Below the pieces are notes generated by a model, which had not been told where the DNA came from, did not search any database, and worked only from the letters and a program-made list of their open reading frames with translations. A stretch of DNA of 64,000 nt from Apophysomyces variabilis (taxonomy: Eukaryota; Mucoromycota; Mucoromycetes; Mucorales; Mucoraceae). The translations under genes were made by a program, and so were the position numbers. This document shows, piece by piece, positions 1 through 9,949 of this stretch (the stretch's first letter is position 1; the number at the start of each line of letters is the position of its first letter). The stretch is from assembly GCA_002749535.1 (NCBI GenBank), contig MZZL01000401.1, positions 1,245,165-1,309,164 on the forward strand, written 5' to 3'.

Positions 1-1
1 T

Positions 2-466
2 CGCCACATTTATGTGAACGGTTTTGGTTTTGACGTGGAAGAACTGGAGGAAGCAATCAAGCATTGAGCAGACATAGACTCCTGGTTGCATAACAATATT
101 CCTCCTTGCAAAAATGCGCGATTCTGGTTTAGCTCATCTGATTGCGCACAGGTGGTGGCAGATGCATATGGACATCCTATCTGTGTATATTCAGATAACA
201 AAGACTTTCCGCTACTCACCTTTCTGCCATTATCAGTTCCTAAGAACTTAAGAGACAAGCCGCGTCCTCTCGTCCTTTACCATATGAACGATAATCACTG
301 GATAACCGTAAACGTTAAATATCATATCCAAATGTCATGGCCAACGATCAACAACTTGTTTTTTTCTGTTTGTCAGAAATATCAGCTTGACAACTACTTT
401 TCTCCATATTTGGAACAAGTGGGGCCAATTCCCAAAACGCAAAGTATAAACGATAATTTATTATAG
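2..466 (+). pseudogene. OTU-like protease fragment with in-frame stop
   Basis: Frame 2 is open from the window edge to a TAG at 464-466 except for one TGA at 65-67. Both sides read as one protein: an acidic segment (VNGFGFDVEELEEAIKH) precedes the stop, and after it come a Cys-containing block (SSSDCAQVVADAYGHPICVY) and a downstream His block (YHMNDNHWITVNV). That Cys...His arrangement and the spacing suggest the C-terminal half of an OTU-type cysteine protease domain, which in Mucoromycota is often carried by transposon-derived proteins. The assignment is by motif impression only. The 5' part lies outside the window. The only start after the stop would be a non-AUG codon, so an intact product is unlikely. 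The next feature downstream is also a broken transposon-like ORF, which fits a decayed element. Confidence 0.45.
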
Positions 467-575
467 ATATATTATCTACCTACTTAAAGTAACCATTCAG
501 ATTAAAAGATAGGAGGACAATGGAGATCGTCATTACAAGTCTTCTTGGTACCTAAGTTTATTCACCAGTTCGTAA

Positions 576-1285
576 AAGCCTCTAACGCACATCATTTATG
601 AATCCTTGTGCAAACGGAAGGATATGTACCATAGTTACGCAGTGGGCGATTGCGAATGGGCTAACAGTACGAAATCGGATGTTTTGTATGCATCGAACTT
701 GGATTCCAAGAAACTGCCACCGGTCCTGATAGAGGTTCAGCATACTGTGAATATGGAGTTTATGGAACGAGCGATCATGTATTGCCTTTCTGTAAAAAAG
801 ATCTACAAGACAGCGCCGAATCTGCTGATAATTTGCGTGAACCATGTCAGCGGCCAAGAGGTGTCATCAAAACTCAGAACTAGTGATACGTTCTCTTTCA
901 TGAAGCAAATACCCTGTGACATTTGGGCACATCAAAGTTTCCTCTTATCATCTGACTCACTCGGCAACTATTCTAATTCGTTAGCTCTCGATCCTATGGT
1001 TGCATTGGGCATCTTCTTCACAAAGCAGAAGAGATCATTGTTAGGTCTACGAGAATGTAAGGACCCAACGTTACAGTTGCTGTACAGTATTGCAAAGAGA
1101 AAATGGAAGAAGAATGTTCTGCAGAAGATGCTAAAATGGAGGTGTTACTTGACGTTTGCGAACGGATGACGAAGCAAATCCAGAAGATAATTAGAAGCGC
1201 AAATGACCCTTCTCCAGCATCCAAGGAAAAACTGCTCCTTTACGCTCAAGACGGGCTGGACTATTTAAGTATGTCCACTCTATAG
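576..1285 (+). pseudogene. PD-(D/E)XK nuclease-like ORF, truncated and frameshifted
   Basis: The reading frame opens after a TAA at 573-575 and runs to about 1100 without any ATG early enough to be a full start. It contains DVLY followed by LPPVLIEVQHTVN, which resembles the D...(D/E)xQ core of restriction-like PD-(D/E)XK domains in transposase-associated families that are abundant in Mucoromycota. At the AAAA run near 1099-1102 the sense reading moves by one base: the continuing peptide (KMEVLLDVCERMTKQIQKII) is in another frame and ends at a TAG at 1283-1285. Loss of the 5' end plus this single-base shift indicate a pseudogene or relic. An unrecognised short intron or a sequencing error at the A run is the alternative. 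The family assignment is inferred from motif layout only. Confidence 0.45.
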
Positions 1286-1552
1286 AAATCTCAGATAAAG
1301 AAAATGGCCAATCTAGTCAGGAACCAGAAAAAGTTTGAATGGAAGGAACAGGGTGCGGAAGGGTATGGAGATTCTACCGAAAGGATATAGCTCGTAGTAA
1401 TACTTGGGTGTCGGATGGATCTTGAGAGAGGGACGGGGATAGCTTGTGGTAATAAAGGGAAAATGATCGACAGGGACGGGGTGGCTTTTGTCCGACAGAG
1501 ACTTCTTTTTCCCTTTGTCCTTGTCTGTCTTTTCTTTTCATCATTACTTTCC

Positions 1553-3010
1553 ATGTTCTCAATGTTGGCCACTATCAGACAAGCAGTGAAGGGGCCAGTT
1601 GTAAAAGATACCATTCGAACATTCACTTGCTCGTCCGTGGCTCACACTAAACGGGCTCAACTTCGTAAACCAAACATTTCCACCTTGACCAAACATTTAA
1701 AGCCTGATGGAATGACCGGAAGGCAGCGACGAGATGCATTAAAGGCACAACTAAAACGCAATAGGCCTCGCGGAGAGGGCCCGTACATACCTGTAAAACG
1801 ACGTTTGGAAGAGATCGGGCCAACCACAAAAGTCAAAGAGCTCACCAAGTTTTTGTCGACTCAAACCTTTGATGATCTCGGACTGTCGTCAGGCACTATA
1901 GATGCAGCCCGATCGATATTGCCAGAGGAGGCCCGACCTACAGAGATTCAAGCATTGGCTATACCAAAGCTTGTTCAGAACAAGAGCCAACATGTCTTGG
2001 TGGCAGCCGAGACTGGTTCTGGAAAAACCTTAGCATACTTGTTACCAATGATCCACCAGCTTAAGCAAGAAGAGAGTGAAGCAAGAGCGTCATTTAAACG
2101 ACGATTAGACCATCCCCGTGGGATTGTACTGGTACCAACACGTGAATTGGTGAGTCAAGTAATCAAAACGTGCAAATCGCTTGCACATATTGTCAAGTTC
2201 CGTGCGTTAGACGTGACAAGTAGAACGCCGCGGCATATATTGCTGAAGCGACTGGCAGATAGTCCTGTTGATGTGCTGATTACTACGCCAACAACTTTGC
2301 GTAGCCTTCTTGATTCAAATACATTGTCCGTTGCAGACACGCGCGTAGTAGCAATGGATGAAGCTGATTCACTGTTCGATGCTGGCTGGGGTGAGGATTG
2401 CAAGGCCATCCTACGCAAAGCCCCCAGTAAAGCAAAAGTCGTGGTTGTATCAGCTACATTACCGCGATCCGTCCATAGCGCACTGGATCAATTGTTTCCC
2501 GATCTCCTGAAGATCACTACACCCTCACTCCACAAAGCTTTACCTAATCTAAAGCAGTCATTCGTGGACCTTGAGCGATTTGCTGGAAATCGCCAGATGG
2601 CACTGTTGGAAGTTTTAAAGAAGAACATCAAGGATGATAAAACGCTAATATTCTGCAACACAAAAAAATCAGTGGAAATCCTGCATAACTGGCTAAAGTC
2701 CAAGAACGTACCGGCTTTGGCACTGTACAAAGATGCTGATATGAGTCGGGAAGAGGCCCTGTCACGCTTTCAAAACGATGATAATGTGCTGATCAGCACC
2801 GACATTGCATCACGCGGTATAGACACTACATTTGTAGACCATGTAGTTCTTTTTGATTTTCCAACGTCCGTAGTGGATTATCTGCATCGAGTCGGCCGAA
2901 CGGCGCGTGCAGGGCGTAAGGGGAAGACTACCTCGCTTATTGGACGCAAAGATCGCATGATGGCGGATCGTATACGCCGAGCTATACGCGAGGGTTCGGT
3001 TTTAACCTAA
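1553..3010 (+). CDS. mitochondrial DEAD-box RNA helicase (Mrh4/DDX28-like)
   Basis: Single exon, 485 aa from the ATG at 1553. The N-terminus (MFSMLATIRQAVKG...) is basic and free of acidic residues, as expected for a mitochondrial presequence. An in-frame ATG at 1415 would add 46 residues with a hydrophobic stretch, so it is less likely. RecA-like domain 1 shows the Q-type region (ARPTEIQALAIPKL), Walker A AAETGSGKT (about residues 151-159), PTREL, DEAD (269-272) and SAT (300-302). Domain 2 shows IASRGID and HRVGRTAR (445-452). The length, the presequence and the lack of long tails fit the Mrh4/DDX28 group, which works on the mitochondrial large ribosomal subunit. That subfamily placement is inferred; a DEAD-box ATPase is certain. 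An AATAAA lies a few bases after the stop. Confidence 0.93.
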   Translation: MFSMLATIRQAVKGPVVKDTIRTFTCSSVAHTKRAQLRKPNISTLTKHLKPDGMTGRQRRDALKAQLKRNRPRGEGPYIPVKRRLEEIGPTTKVKELTKFLSTQTFDDLGLSSGTIDAARSILPEEARPTEIQALAIPKLVQNKSQHVLVAAETGSGKTLAYLLPMIHQLKQEESEARASFKRRLDHPRGIVLVPTRELVSQVIKTCKSLAHIVKFRALDVTSRTPRHILLKRLADSPVDVLITTPTTLRSLLDSNTLSVADTRVVAMDEADSLFDAGWGEDCKAILRKAPSKAKVVVVSATLPRSVHSALDQLFPDLLKITTPSLHKALPNLKQSFVDLERFAGNRQMALLEVLKKNIKDDKTLIFCNTKKSVEILHNWLKSKNVPALALYKDADMSREEALSRFQNDDNVLISTDIASRGIDTTFVDHVVLFDFPTSVVDYLHRVGRTARAGRKGKTTSLIGRKDRMMADRIRRAIREGSVLT

Positions 3011-3014
3011 AAAA

Positions 3015-3020
3015 AATAAA
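3015..3020 (+). terminator. AATAAA poly(A) signal after the helicase
   Basis: An AATAAA hexamer sits five bases past the helicase TAA in an A-rich tail. It could serve as the polyadenylation signal, although fungal signals are loose and this one is unusually close to the stop codon. Confidence 0.35.
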
Positions 3021-3135
3021 ACATGAAAAAAAAAGGAACAGATCTCGAGCGTTGAAGATTCAAGGAAAAGGCTATTTAATACGAAGAACGACTCTCAGTT
3101 TTCATTAATATAGACGAAAGAGAAGGAACGCACAA

Positions 3136-3261
3136 ATGGAGGATGACAACCACTACTTTCAACCGTGCGTTTTAGTTCGATTGATTTTATGTATCTGCCT
3201 TTTCTGGCAGTTGATGACCAGCGTAGCGTATATCAGCGATTTTATGAAGCATAACGGGTAA
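3136..3261 (+). CDS. possible small membrane protein or first exon (41 codons)
   Basis: An ATG at 3136 opens a 41-codon frame with an acidic start (MEDDNHYF) and one hydrophobic helix of about 20 residues (LVRLILCICLFWQL...), ending at a TAA that overlaps a possible GTAAAC donor (3258-3263). A TATTTAATA box-like sequence lies about 60 bp upstream and the leader is purine-rich. It could be a microprotein, or the first exon of a gene whose continuation I could not follow. No family is recognised. The frame is short enough to occur by chance. Confidence 0.25.
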   Translation: MEDDNHYFQPCVLVRLILCICLFWQLMTSVAYISDFMKHNG

Positions 3262-5066
3262 ACCCGCATATGCGAAAAGAAGGGTTACTGTCTCAAAAAG
3301 AGCACTAGAAAACGAGACCTCCATGTTACCATGCTGCTATCGCTTACATTAACTGGTGGAGTGTAACTCTGAATCTATGTATTTCAAAAGCATGAAACAG
3401 AAGCACTGATATTGTTTATCAACGTATGCTGAACACTGTCTTCTTCATCAGATGGTGGCACTTGTTCTAGTGCTACCTTGACCCTTTTCAATGATTTGCT
3501 TCGTAGATTTTTGGCATAAACCATTTCCACAGGTGGATACCCGGACGACAAAGCGAATTTCAACTTACAATGCCATGCATTAGTAAATATAATTTTAGTA
3601 GCAGCACATGAAGAGTTTCATTGATAGCTAGTCCGTCTATGATCGCAGCTTGCAGCTCCATTGGCTCCTCCCCAAGGCTTCCTCGCTTGGTTTACCTCGT
3701 ACCACTTAATCTGCTCTCCGCTCTATGGGCCACATTTTCTCCTTTAAATTAGTCGCCCTGCTTTTTTGGCTCTACCTTTTTTCCCTGCTTCCGCTTTATG
3801 TTTTTCATTTCTTTTCATAATTGATCTGTCCGGAGCAGATTTACGATATTCATCTCCTGCCCTCATTTGAGACGCTAAATAAAAATATCTTTGGTCAGTA
3901 TCATTAAAAAGAAGGATACTATAAGTTACATATCGTCAGTCATATGCTACTTTCTTTGTCTCTGCTTGAAAGGTCCGTAAGCAACTTTACTATATTGATT
4001 TAACATCTAACGTTCCTACAACTATAACTTGGGTCCCAGAGATGATAGGTTTACCTCCTTGTACAGGTCATATATTTAAGACATGTCTTGTAGGCTTTTG
4101 GAACAGAAAGAAGATATGATTAAAAGTGGTCAAACATGGGAAAAACAGGATTCAACGAAGACTCTAGAATAAAGTTCAAGGTGTCAATCTATGACATTTA
4201 TGAAGATCCAGTCTAAGCCAAGTAGAAACAGGTTGGACTCTAAGCAAAAGCAAATTTTACAGGGACTTGAAACATCTCTTGTATGAGCATAGGTCATATG
4301 CTAGATGCAGCATATTTGCAGTTGCAGTAAATAATCTCCAGAAGCACAAGATTATTTATACGCATGTATCTGTAATGATTGTGAAAGTTTGAATGATTGC
4401 TTAAAGTATTTTTCTTATTTTAATATTGGACATGAAGGCTAATCTTACTATTTATCTTCTCAATTCTTTTTGGCTTGCAAAGGGGTAAACTGCAAGTTGA
4501 TTAAACACATACTTTTTCAAACGAGCCTCTTCTTTCTTTGCGATGTATGTAATGATCATCATCCACGTCATCTACCGTAATTGATTTTTCTTTGCTAAAA
4601 GAAAAGCTTAATTTAACTCTGATAAATATAGTTTATCTATTTCATAGAGAATATGAACATGTACACAGTATATATCCATGCAATATCAGCGTAAACAAAA
4701 CCAGAAGGCAAAGAACGTCGGATAGGGAATATAGTATCTATTTACAGCTCATTCCGAAAAGCTGCTATTGATGTGTGTTTCCAGCAGCAGGGAAGACAAT
4801 GAATTCATGCATAAGTAGAATTGATAGATTTATCGTAAAAATCCACAGTGTCACGGTCCGAGTGACCGTAGTATCAATTTTCTTTTTAAAAAAAAAAGAA
4901 GATATAAACTTATTCTGTGGAATATAAGAACAAAGAACAAGTCTTCTTCTGCTGTATCAACCCTAACCCGGAAATCTACCTTCTATCGACTGACTACGAT
5001 CTTCATCCTAAGTCGACGACAAAAAGGTCCAGACGATAAGCTAAACATTTTACACATATCGCCACC
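3262..5066. other. intergenic, no supported gene
   Basis: AT-rich sequence with stops in all frames and no open frame of 60 codons or more. No intron-like signals link short frames convincingly, and no repeat or RNA structure stands out. Confidence 0.5.
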
Positions 5067-5369
5067 ATGACCTTATCTTATGCAAACCCAACGAAGGTAT
5101 ACCAAAATGACCGCATAATCCCATATCACTACTATAACCCCAATGGTGGCCAAACTTGTGGCGGGGTGGCCGACTTCATGGTCGTGGTAGCCTTGGCGGT
5201 GTAAGTTAGCTTCCTAACGTATATGCTAACGTTCAAAGTTAGTTACAAATATATAATAATTAGAGCCGTAGAGGAACACACTCTCGTTGGCGTCATTGAC
5301 GCCAACAACACCGACAACAGCAACAGCAACAGGCGCAGGAACGGGAGGAGGAAGAGGAGGTGTAGATAG
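5067..5369 (+). pseudogene. two-exon relic, RG/Gln/Glu-rich
   Basis: GCCACC-ATG at 5067 is a strong start context. A convincing intron follows: donor GTAAGT at 5201, branch CTAAC at 5226-5230, acceptor TAG ending at 5263. Spliced from that ATG, the frame gives about 79 residues ending at TAG 5367-5369. Across the same splice junction, a second phase-compatible frame reads as Arg/Gly-rich (RGGRLHGRGSLGG), then a mixed CAA/CAG Gln run and a GAA/GAG Glu run, but it is cut by TGA at 5297-5299 and another stop near 5360. Synonymous codon mixing in those runs suggests that this second frame was the ancestral protein, perhaps an RNA-binding one, and that the locus has decayed. A functional small gene in the first frame is the alternative. 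Confidence 0.3.
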
Positions 5370-6378
5370 AGCACAAGGAGCAGGCAATGTCCGTTGATGA
5401 AGTTGCGCTTGAAGAGCTGCCTATTACAGCTCTTTTAATAATGTTTTTTGTTTCTATCTTTTTTTTTCCCCTTTTGCTGGTTTTGTTTATTCTTCAAATG
5501 ACTCCTATTGTTTGCTAAAACCTATGGAGCCTTTTTCTTAATATCGCTGAAAAGCTCGTCTGCATCATGCTCCGTGAAAGATGATTTTGGAATGTCTTTG
5601 AATAGAGTACGTAAAATTTATATCATCTTCAAGTTAGTTCGAACAAGTTTTACATGATCTAAGTCATTCCCATTTCATTATGCAATAATCCTCCTGAAAC
5701 ATTACTCAAATTCGCAGTGTATGGACATTATCCATTGTCATAAGTCTATCGTTCCCTATCACTTGTATTCCCATTTCCATCTTGATCCAAAAAGTTATAT
5801 CATGCTAAATAGTAAATAGTGAAAGAAATGACGAGAAAGAAATGCAAACGGGAATAGAACAGTACAGGACACGGTCTGGATTGGCAATATTATCTTATTC
5901 TCCGGGACACAAATGAGCGTAATAATGATAATTAGAGATGGCCTCGTAGATCTGATTAACCCTATTGAGGGAGAAAGAATACCCAAAGATCGGCTTAGCA
6001 TGATTGCCCGAATTTCGACATTAGAGAGCGGGTTTCTTCGTAAGACAGATAATTAACAGTGTTAGACACATTATTTTACTGGCTTATAGTGTCTGGAGGC
6101 ATTTTAAAAGTTTTGGCCGTTGTTTTCATTTTCTGAGCTATACTGTTTATTGACCAATTTTTTACGCTACTCTAAATAAATTTTGCGTCCATGCAAGGAT
6201 CAAGTTTGCGCTAAAAAGGATATAAATATGCGTCATTAGTAAATGGATTATGCGGGAAATATATTTTGCTTACTTCAACTTGGCCTTTCCGTGGACACAA
6301 AATTCATTCGAGCAGCGTAAAAGAATGTTCATGGTTAGTAAATGGAAGGATAGCTTGATATCTTTTTTTTTTACTTAC
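5370..6378. other. intergenic, no supported gene
   Basis: Continues the gene-poor stretch. Short hydrophobic frames near 5388-5518 and on the minus strand near 5795-6001 have no spliced or upstream partner and are not called. Confidence 0.45.
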
Positions 6379-6789
6379 CTACGAAGGGTAATCCTGCCCA
6401 AAGACAGGGGCAGGCCCCGCACCTACATCGGTGGGGGCGGCGAGAGAGAGAGTCACGGCTTCCATGAGTGGCCAGTTCGTGTTTAACGCACTGCAGAGGA
6501 CTTGAAGCGATGCAACACCTGGCGAGGACTTGGAAGCAGAAGATAATGAACGACACTGTGCATAAACAGAAAAGATTTCTTTTTCACTTACCGAGTGGAG
6601 TGCAGGGAGCTTACTCACACAACCAAGGTGGTTCGGGACAGAGGTCATGCAGGCTAAAGGATACAGAAGAGGGATATCAGTCATTCTGTACATATGATCA
6701 ATGCGAAGTACATACCGGGGATGTTTTGGATAACAGAGTCAAAGAATTGAAAAGATGTTGTCCCTTCATTTTTAAATAGTACGTGATTA
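6379..6789 (-). CDS. partial spliced gene, unknown function (three 3' exons)
   Basis: Three reverse-strand segments join in phase: 6716-6789, 6592-6653 and 6379-6528, separated by introns with donors GTATGT and GTAAGTG and acceptors TTTAG and CCAAG. The splice phases (1, 0) keep one frame open to the TAG at 6379-6381, giving about 95 residues of C-terminus (for example FFDSVIQNIPACMTSVPNHL, then SPGVASLQVL). The 6529-6591 intron is 63 nt and has no stop in frame, so retention would also be translatable. Another acceptor precedes 6789 but upstream exons could not be traced. No family is recognised. The local base composition is more GC-rich than its surroundings, which supports coding use, but this could also be a decayed gene. 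Confidence 0.35.
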
Positions 6790-7149
6790 CTGAAAGCAAA
6801 AATCAGTCATGAATAAGAAATCGATGGATGTCTTATGGATGACAACAATTCAGAGATAAGACAACAATTCTCCCAAGAGTAAAAATGGACTTAGTCCGAT
6901 AGAAGGTCTTGAACAGAATGGAACATCTGTAGAGGAAATAAACCCTCTTCGTTCATTTCTATACGTCATTGATGCTATCGTATCCGCGTTTCTGTCAGTT
7001 ATGGTATTAGAAGCTGTCAGGGCAATGGTACCTAATTCCCGGTTTTGCTCAATTGTATTGCCTTACATTGCACTTTTATTTTCCCTGCAAGTAGTTATGT
7101 TCTCCTTTTCTTCTGTTGTATCTTAAACTTTGTCTATTAGGCAATCACA
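6790..7149. other. unassigned stretch with an open plus-strand frame
   Basis: A plus-strand frame of 88 codons (6860-7126) has no stop and encodes hydrophobic segments, but its first ATG is late and no splice partners are visible. It might hold upstream exons of the minus-strand gene at 6379-6789. Nothing is firmly supported. Confidence 0.3.
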
Positions 7150-7477
7150 AAAGATTGGATTGCCACGGAATGAACGCTTAGTATCTTGTCATGGATAATG
7201 TATCCATCCATACACCAGTCAAGGTTAAGCAGTTGGTCGAAGAAAGAGGATACAAATGTCTCTATCTTCCTCTCTACTCTCCTTTCTCAACCCAATAGAA
7301 GAGATTTGGGCCAAAGTGAAGGCTGGGATGAGAAAGGAGCTTTTACGAGTTGACGATAACCTTCAAGAGCGTATTGTTCAAGCAGCTCGAAAAGTAAAGC
7401 GCTCAGACTATCAAGGATGGATCAGACACGCTGAGAGCTTTTCCGTTAGATGCAATAATAGAGAACCACTTCTTTAA
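7150..7477 (+). mobile_element. broken Tc1/mariner (IS630-type) transposase 3' end
   Basis: The peptide YLVMDNVSIHTPVKVKQLVE, then GYKCLYLPLYSPF, then LNPIEEIWAKVK is the DDE_3 transposase core: a DN block with the second catalytic Asp, followed by the LPPYSPxLNPIE box with the catalytic Glu. It is damaged in three ways: TAG just before YLVMDN (7180s), Pro to Leu in the box, and a one-base deletion between SPF and LNPIE (about 7285) that shifts the frame. The tail (REPL, then TAA at 7475-7477) is the usual end of this family. The N-terminal half of the enzyme and the terminal inverted repeats were not found. This is an inactive relic. Confidence 0.8.
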
Positions 7478-9208
7478 ATAACTCGTCTTGCCGTGGTTTG
7501 AAATAAACTATCTCAGTAAATAGTGAACATGGACACGACTGTACGCAAAGAAGGGATCCAATCATGCAAAAACATTTTTTGCATTCCACAAGAACTTGAA
7601 TCCTAGTCCACAAATAAAAAATAGAAACACGCAGACAAAATAGGAAAAACACAGTAAATCCTGATCAATCCGCAGAAGAGAACCACATTTGATTTCCATT
7701 AACAACATTGAGTTTATTTGATGGACCAAATAAGCGCAAGAGTAATAAATGGGTAGGCAAGGACCAGATCAATATCTTAGGATGTGGAAGCTAAGAAAAA
7801 AAACCTTTATGGGCTCAAGGGTAGAAAAAGTGAAGGCGATATGGAAAATTTTGAGGATGGCGAAAGTATTAAAAGAGCCTTTTGCAATGAAGAAGCGGGC
7901 GATAGCACGCTGGACAGGATATCTGATGCGATAGATAGCTTTTAAAGAGATGTCGATATCCATTAAGCATGTGGATTGAATGCACAGGTTATATTAAAGG
8001 AAATAAATTCAACAGACTTGCTGTTTCGGGAAACTCGAGCCAACCGCACAAGGAGGGAAGCATTGTGCTGTTTGAGTCTATTGACTCTAGCATTGGCAAA
8101 CAGCGAGTTCTGCCTCTAACTGCCTGATAGTGGGCATGGGGAGAGCTCAAGGATATGGATGCGATTTCCAAATAAGGTATAGTGGTATTGAAAATGATTG
8201 AAGGCAGAAAAGAGCGACAATTGAATCTCATTACTTGCGAGGTTTAGTTCTGATAGTCTGCGGCTTTGGCCTTTCATACGTTGCGAAATTATTTAGGAAA
8301 TACCGTACGTCTTTTAGCAGCAAGTATAAATCTACTGAAGTATATGAAAGATAGACAGTCTTCAGCGACGTGTTTGTGATGGATTGGACCGCTAGAGGAT
8401 ATACAATAGAACTTTTCTTATTTGTTTCATCGCCTTGAGAAATCAAAATCTGAAACTGCAAGGTATCCACTATGATTGAATTTCTGTCTTCGACACTCTT
8501 TCCTAGTCAAGGACAATATAATCCAATCATATAGGGCAGGTTTTTGTTTCTTCTTTTGTGCCTCTTTATCGAATACCAATATAAAAAGCGAAGTAAACAT
8601 GGAGTACATCATTTATCAAAAGGTAATGACAGCTTCATTCTTCATTTCCGATGATGCGTCATCCATCGAATTCTCGGCCTGCATAAAGTATCATCGGATG
8701 TCTCCCTAAAAGATCAATCCAATGCAGCAATGGTTCTGCTGCGAATGAATGCTTGCCAAATCTTTAAGAGAACATCGGATTATCCAACTGGCGAACACCC
8801 TACGGGTACCTCTCCTCCGGGCACGTTGTAGATATCACAGCTCTGTCCACAACCATAGGATCACTCCTTTCATATGGCTCGTTTAGGTGGGCTTCCAAAA
8901 ATGCCGCCAAAGGAGCCTGTGCGCGATTACTGCGCTCGTGGAGTTGGTGAATGTACGGTCCAAAAGCAGCTGTCTTGTATTGGAGTCATTGGAGGACGAC
9001 TGCTAAACAGTGAAGTAACTTGCGGCTGCTTGTTCTATACAAGCAGGAGCGGCAACTCTTCTAATTGCCCACTTTATCCCAAATCCTACTTTACATGCCT
9101 CCAATGTCTGATTCATCATTGCCTGTCTTACCGCAGAATTACCTTGCAATTAGAAACTCGAGCTGCATCGTCCTGTAATTAGTGAGTCATCCTTGCAACA
9201 GCAGCAGT
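7478..9208. other. intergenic, weak ORFs only
   Basis: Contains frames of 60-100 codons on both strands (for example 7989-8231 minus and 8874-9182 plus). Each overlaps equally open frames on the other strand, and none shows a recognisable motif or consistent splice structure. Probably decayed repeats or chance. Confidence 0.35.
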
Positions 9209-9949
9209 TCAATGTTTGTTCATGAGCTCCTGATTCCCTCTGCTGGAGCCGTTTTCTTGAGATTTGTGTCTCGTCTTCTCCTTATTCTTGTAGGCTGCAC
9301 TGCATCTTATTGCTGTGGTGCTGTCATATGGCGCATTCTTAGCCTGCCTGAGCGGTTGTAGCTCTTTATCCATTAACAGTATGATATCGTGATTCTCTCT
9401 GATCACTTTCTGGTCTTGTATCAATAAACATGTTCAATGACTTCTTTTGTCAGGAGCACTGACCAATAGACCATCAGTGCTTGTTACGATGATCGCCTTC
9501 TTATCATACCTCAGGATTTTGTATGTCTTATTTCTTTCCAGCTGATCGGGATATCTTTCTTGTGGCGATCCTCCGGAATTAAAACGACCAATAGACCTTG
9601 CAAACGTTTTTAGCCTCAATCTCGGACGGTTTCTGAAATTAGGTACTGGCAAGTGTCCCCGAAATTGTGGAGGCCCATAAACCGCAACTTTACACGATGC
9701 CCTTTTCGGCTGAAGCAACCCGTGCCCAAAAAAAAAAGGGAAAAAAGGAAAAAGTTGTAATGACAATCGTGAGGATATCACCTCCAACAATTGCTGCTTG
9801 TCAATGCTGGGAAAAGCAACATTCCTTGGGCATGGTCTAGCCCTAGAAAATGCTGCAAAATAGTCCAGCTGCATTCTGCATTTCATTTCCCTGCACCAGG
9901 TCAGTTTACTTGGCAAACGACATGTATATCCGCCAAACACACGTTGCAA
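9209..9949 (-). other. two consecutive minus-strand ORFs, possible mobile-element relic
   Basis: Read on the minus strand, a 171-codon frame (9434-9949) is followed ten bases later by a 71-codon frame (9209-9424). The first contains FRGHLPVPN followed by an Arg-rich segment (RNRPRLRLKTFARS), then ends in a Lys/Arg-rich tail. The second is hydrophilic (DQKVIRENHDIILLMDKELQ). The FRGHLPVP block faintly recalls RuvC-type blocks of eukaryotic transposon nucleases, but no catalytic Asp/Glu set or zinc ribbon is visible. A poly-Phe run comes from an A-rich tract. Best described as unknown, possibly a transposon remnant. Confidence 0.25.

Noticed and set aside
1415..1552. 46-residue N-terminal extension of the helicase
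   Set aside because: Contains a hydrophobic stretch that conflicts with the mitochondrial presequence beginning at 1553.
6468..6779. 103-codon plus-strand ORF
   Set aside because: Overlaps phase-consistent reverse exons with good splice sites; plus-strand reading has no motif.
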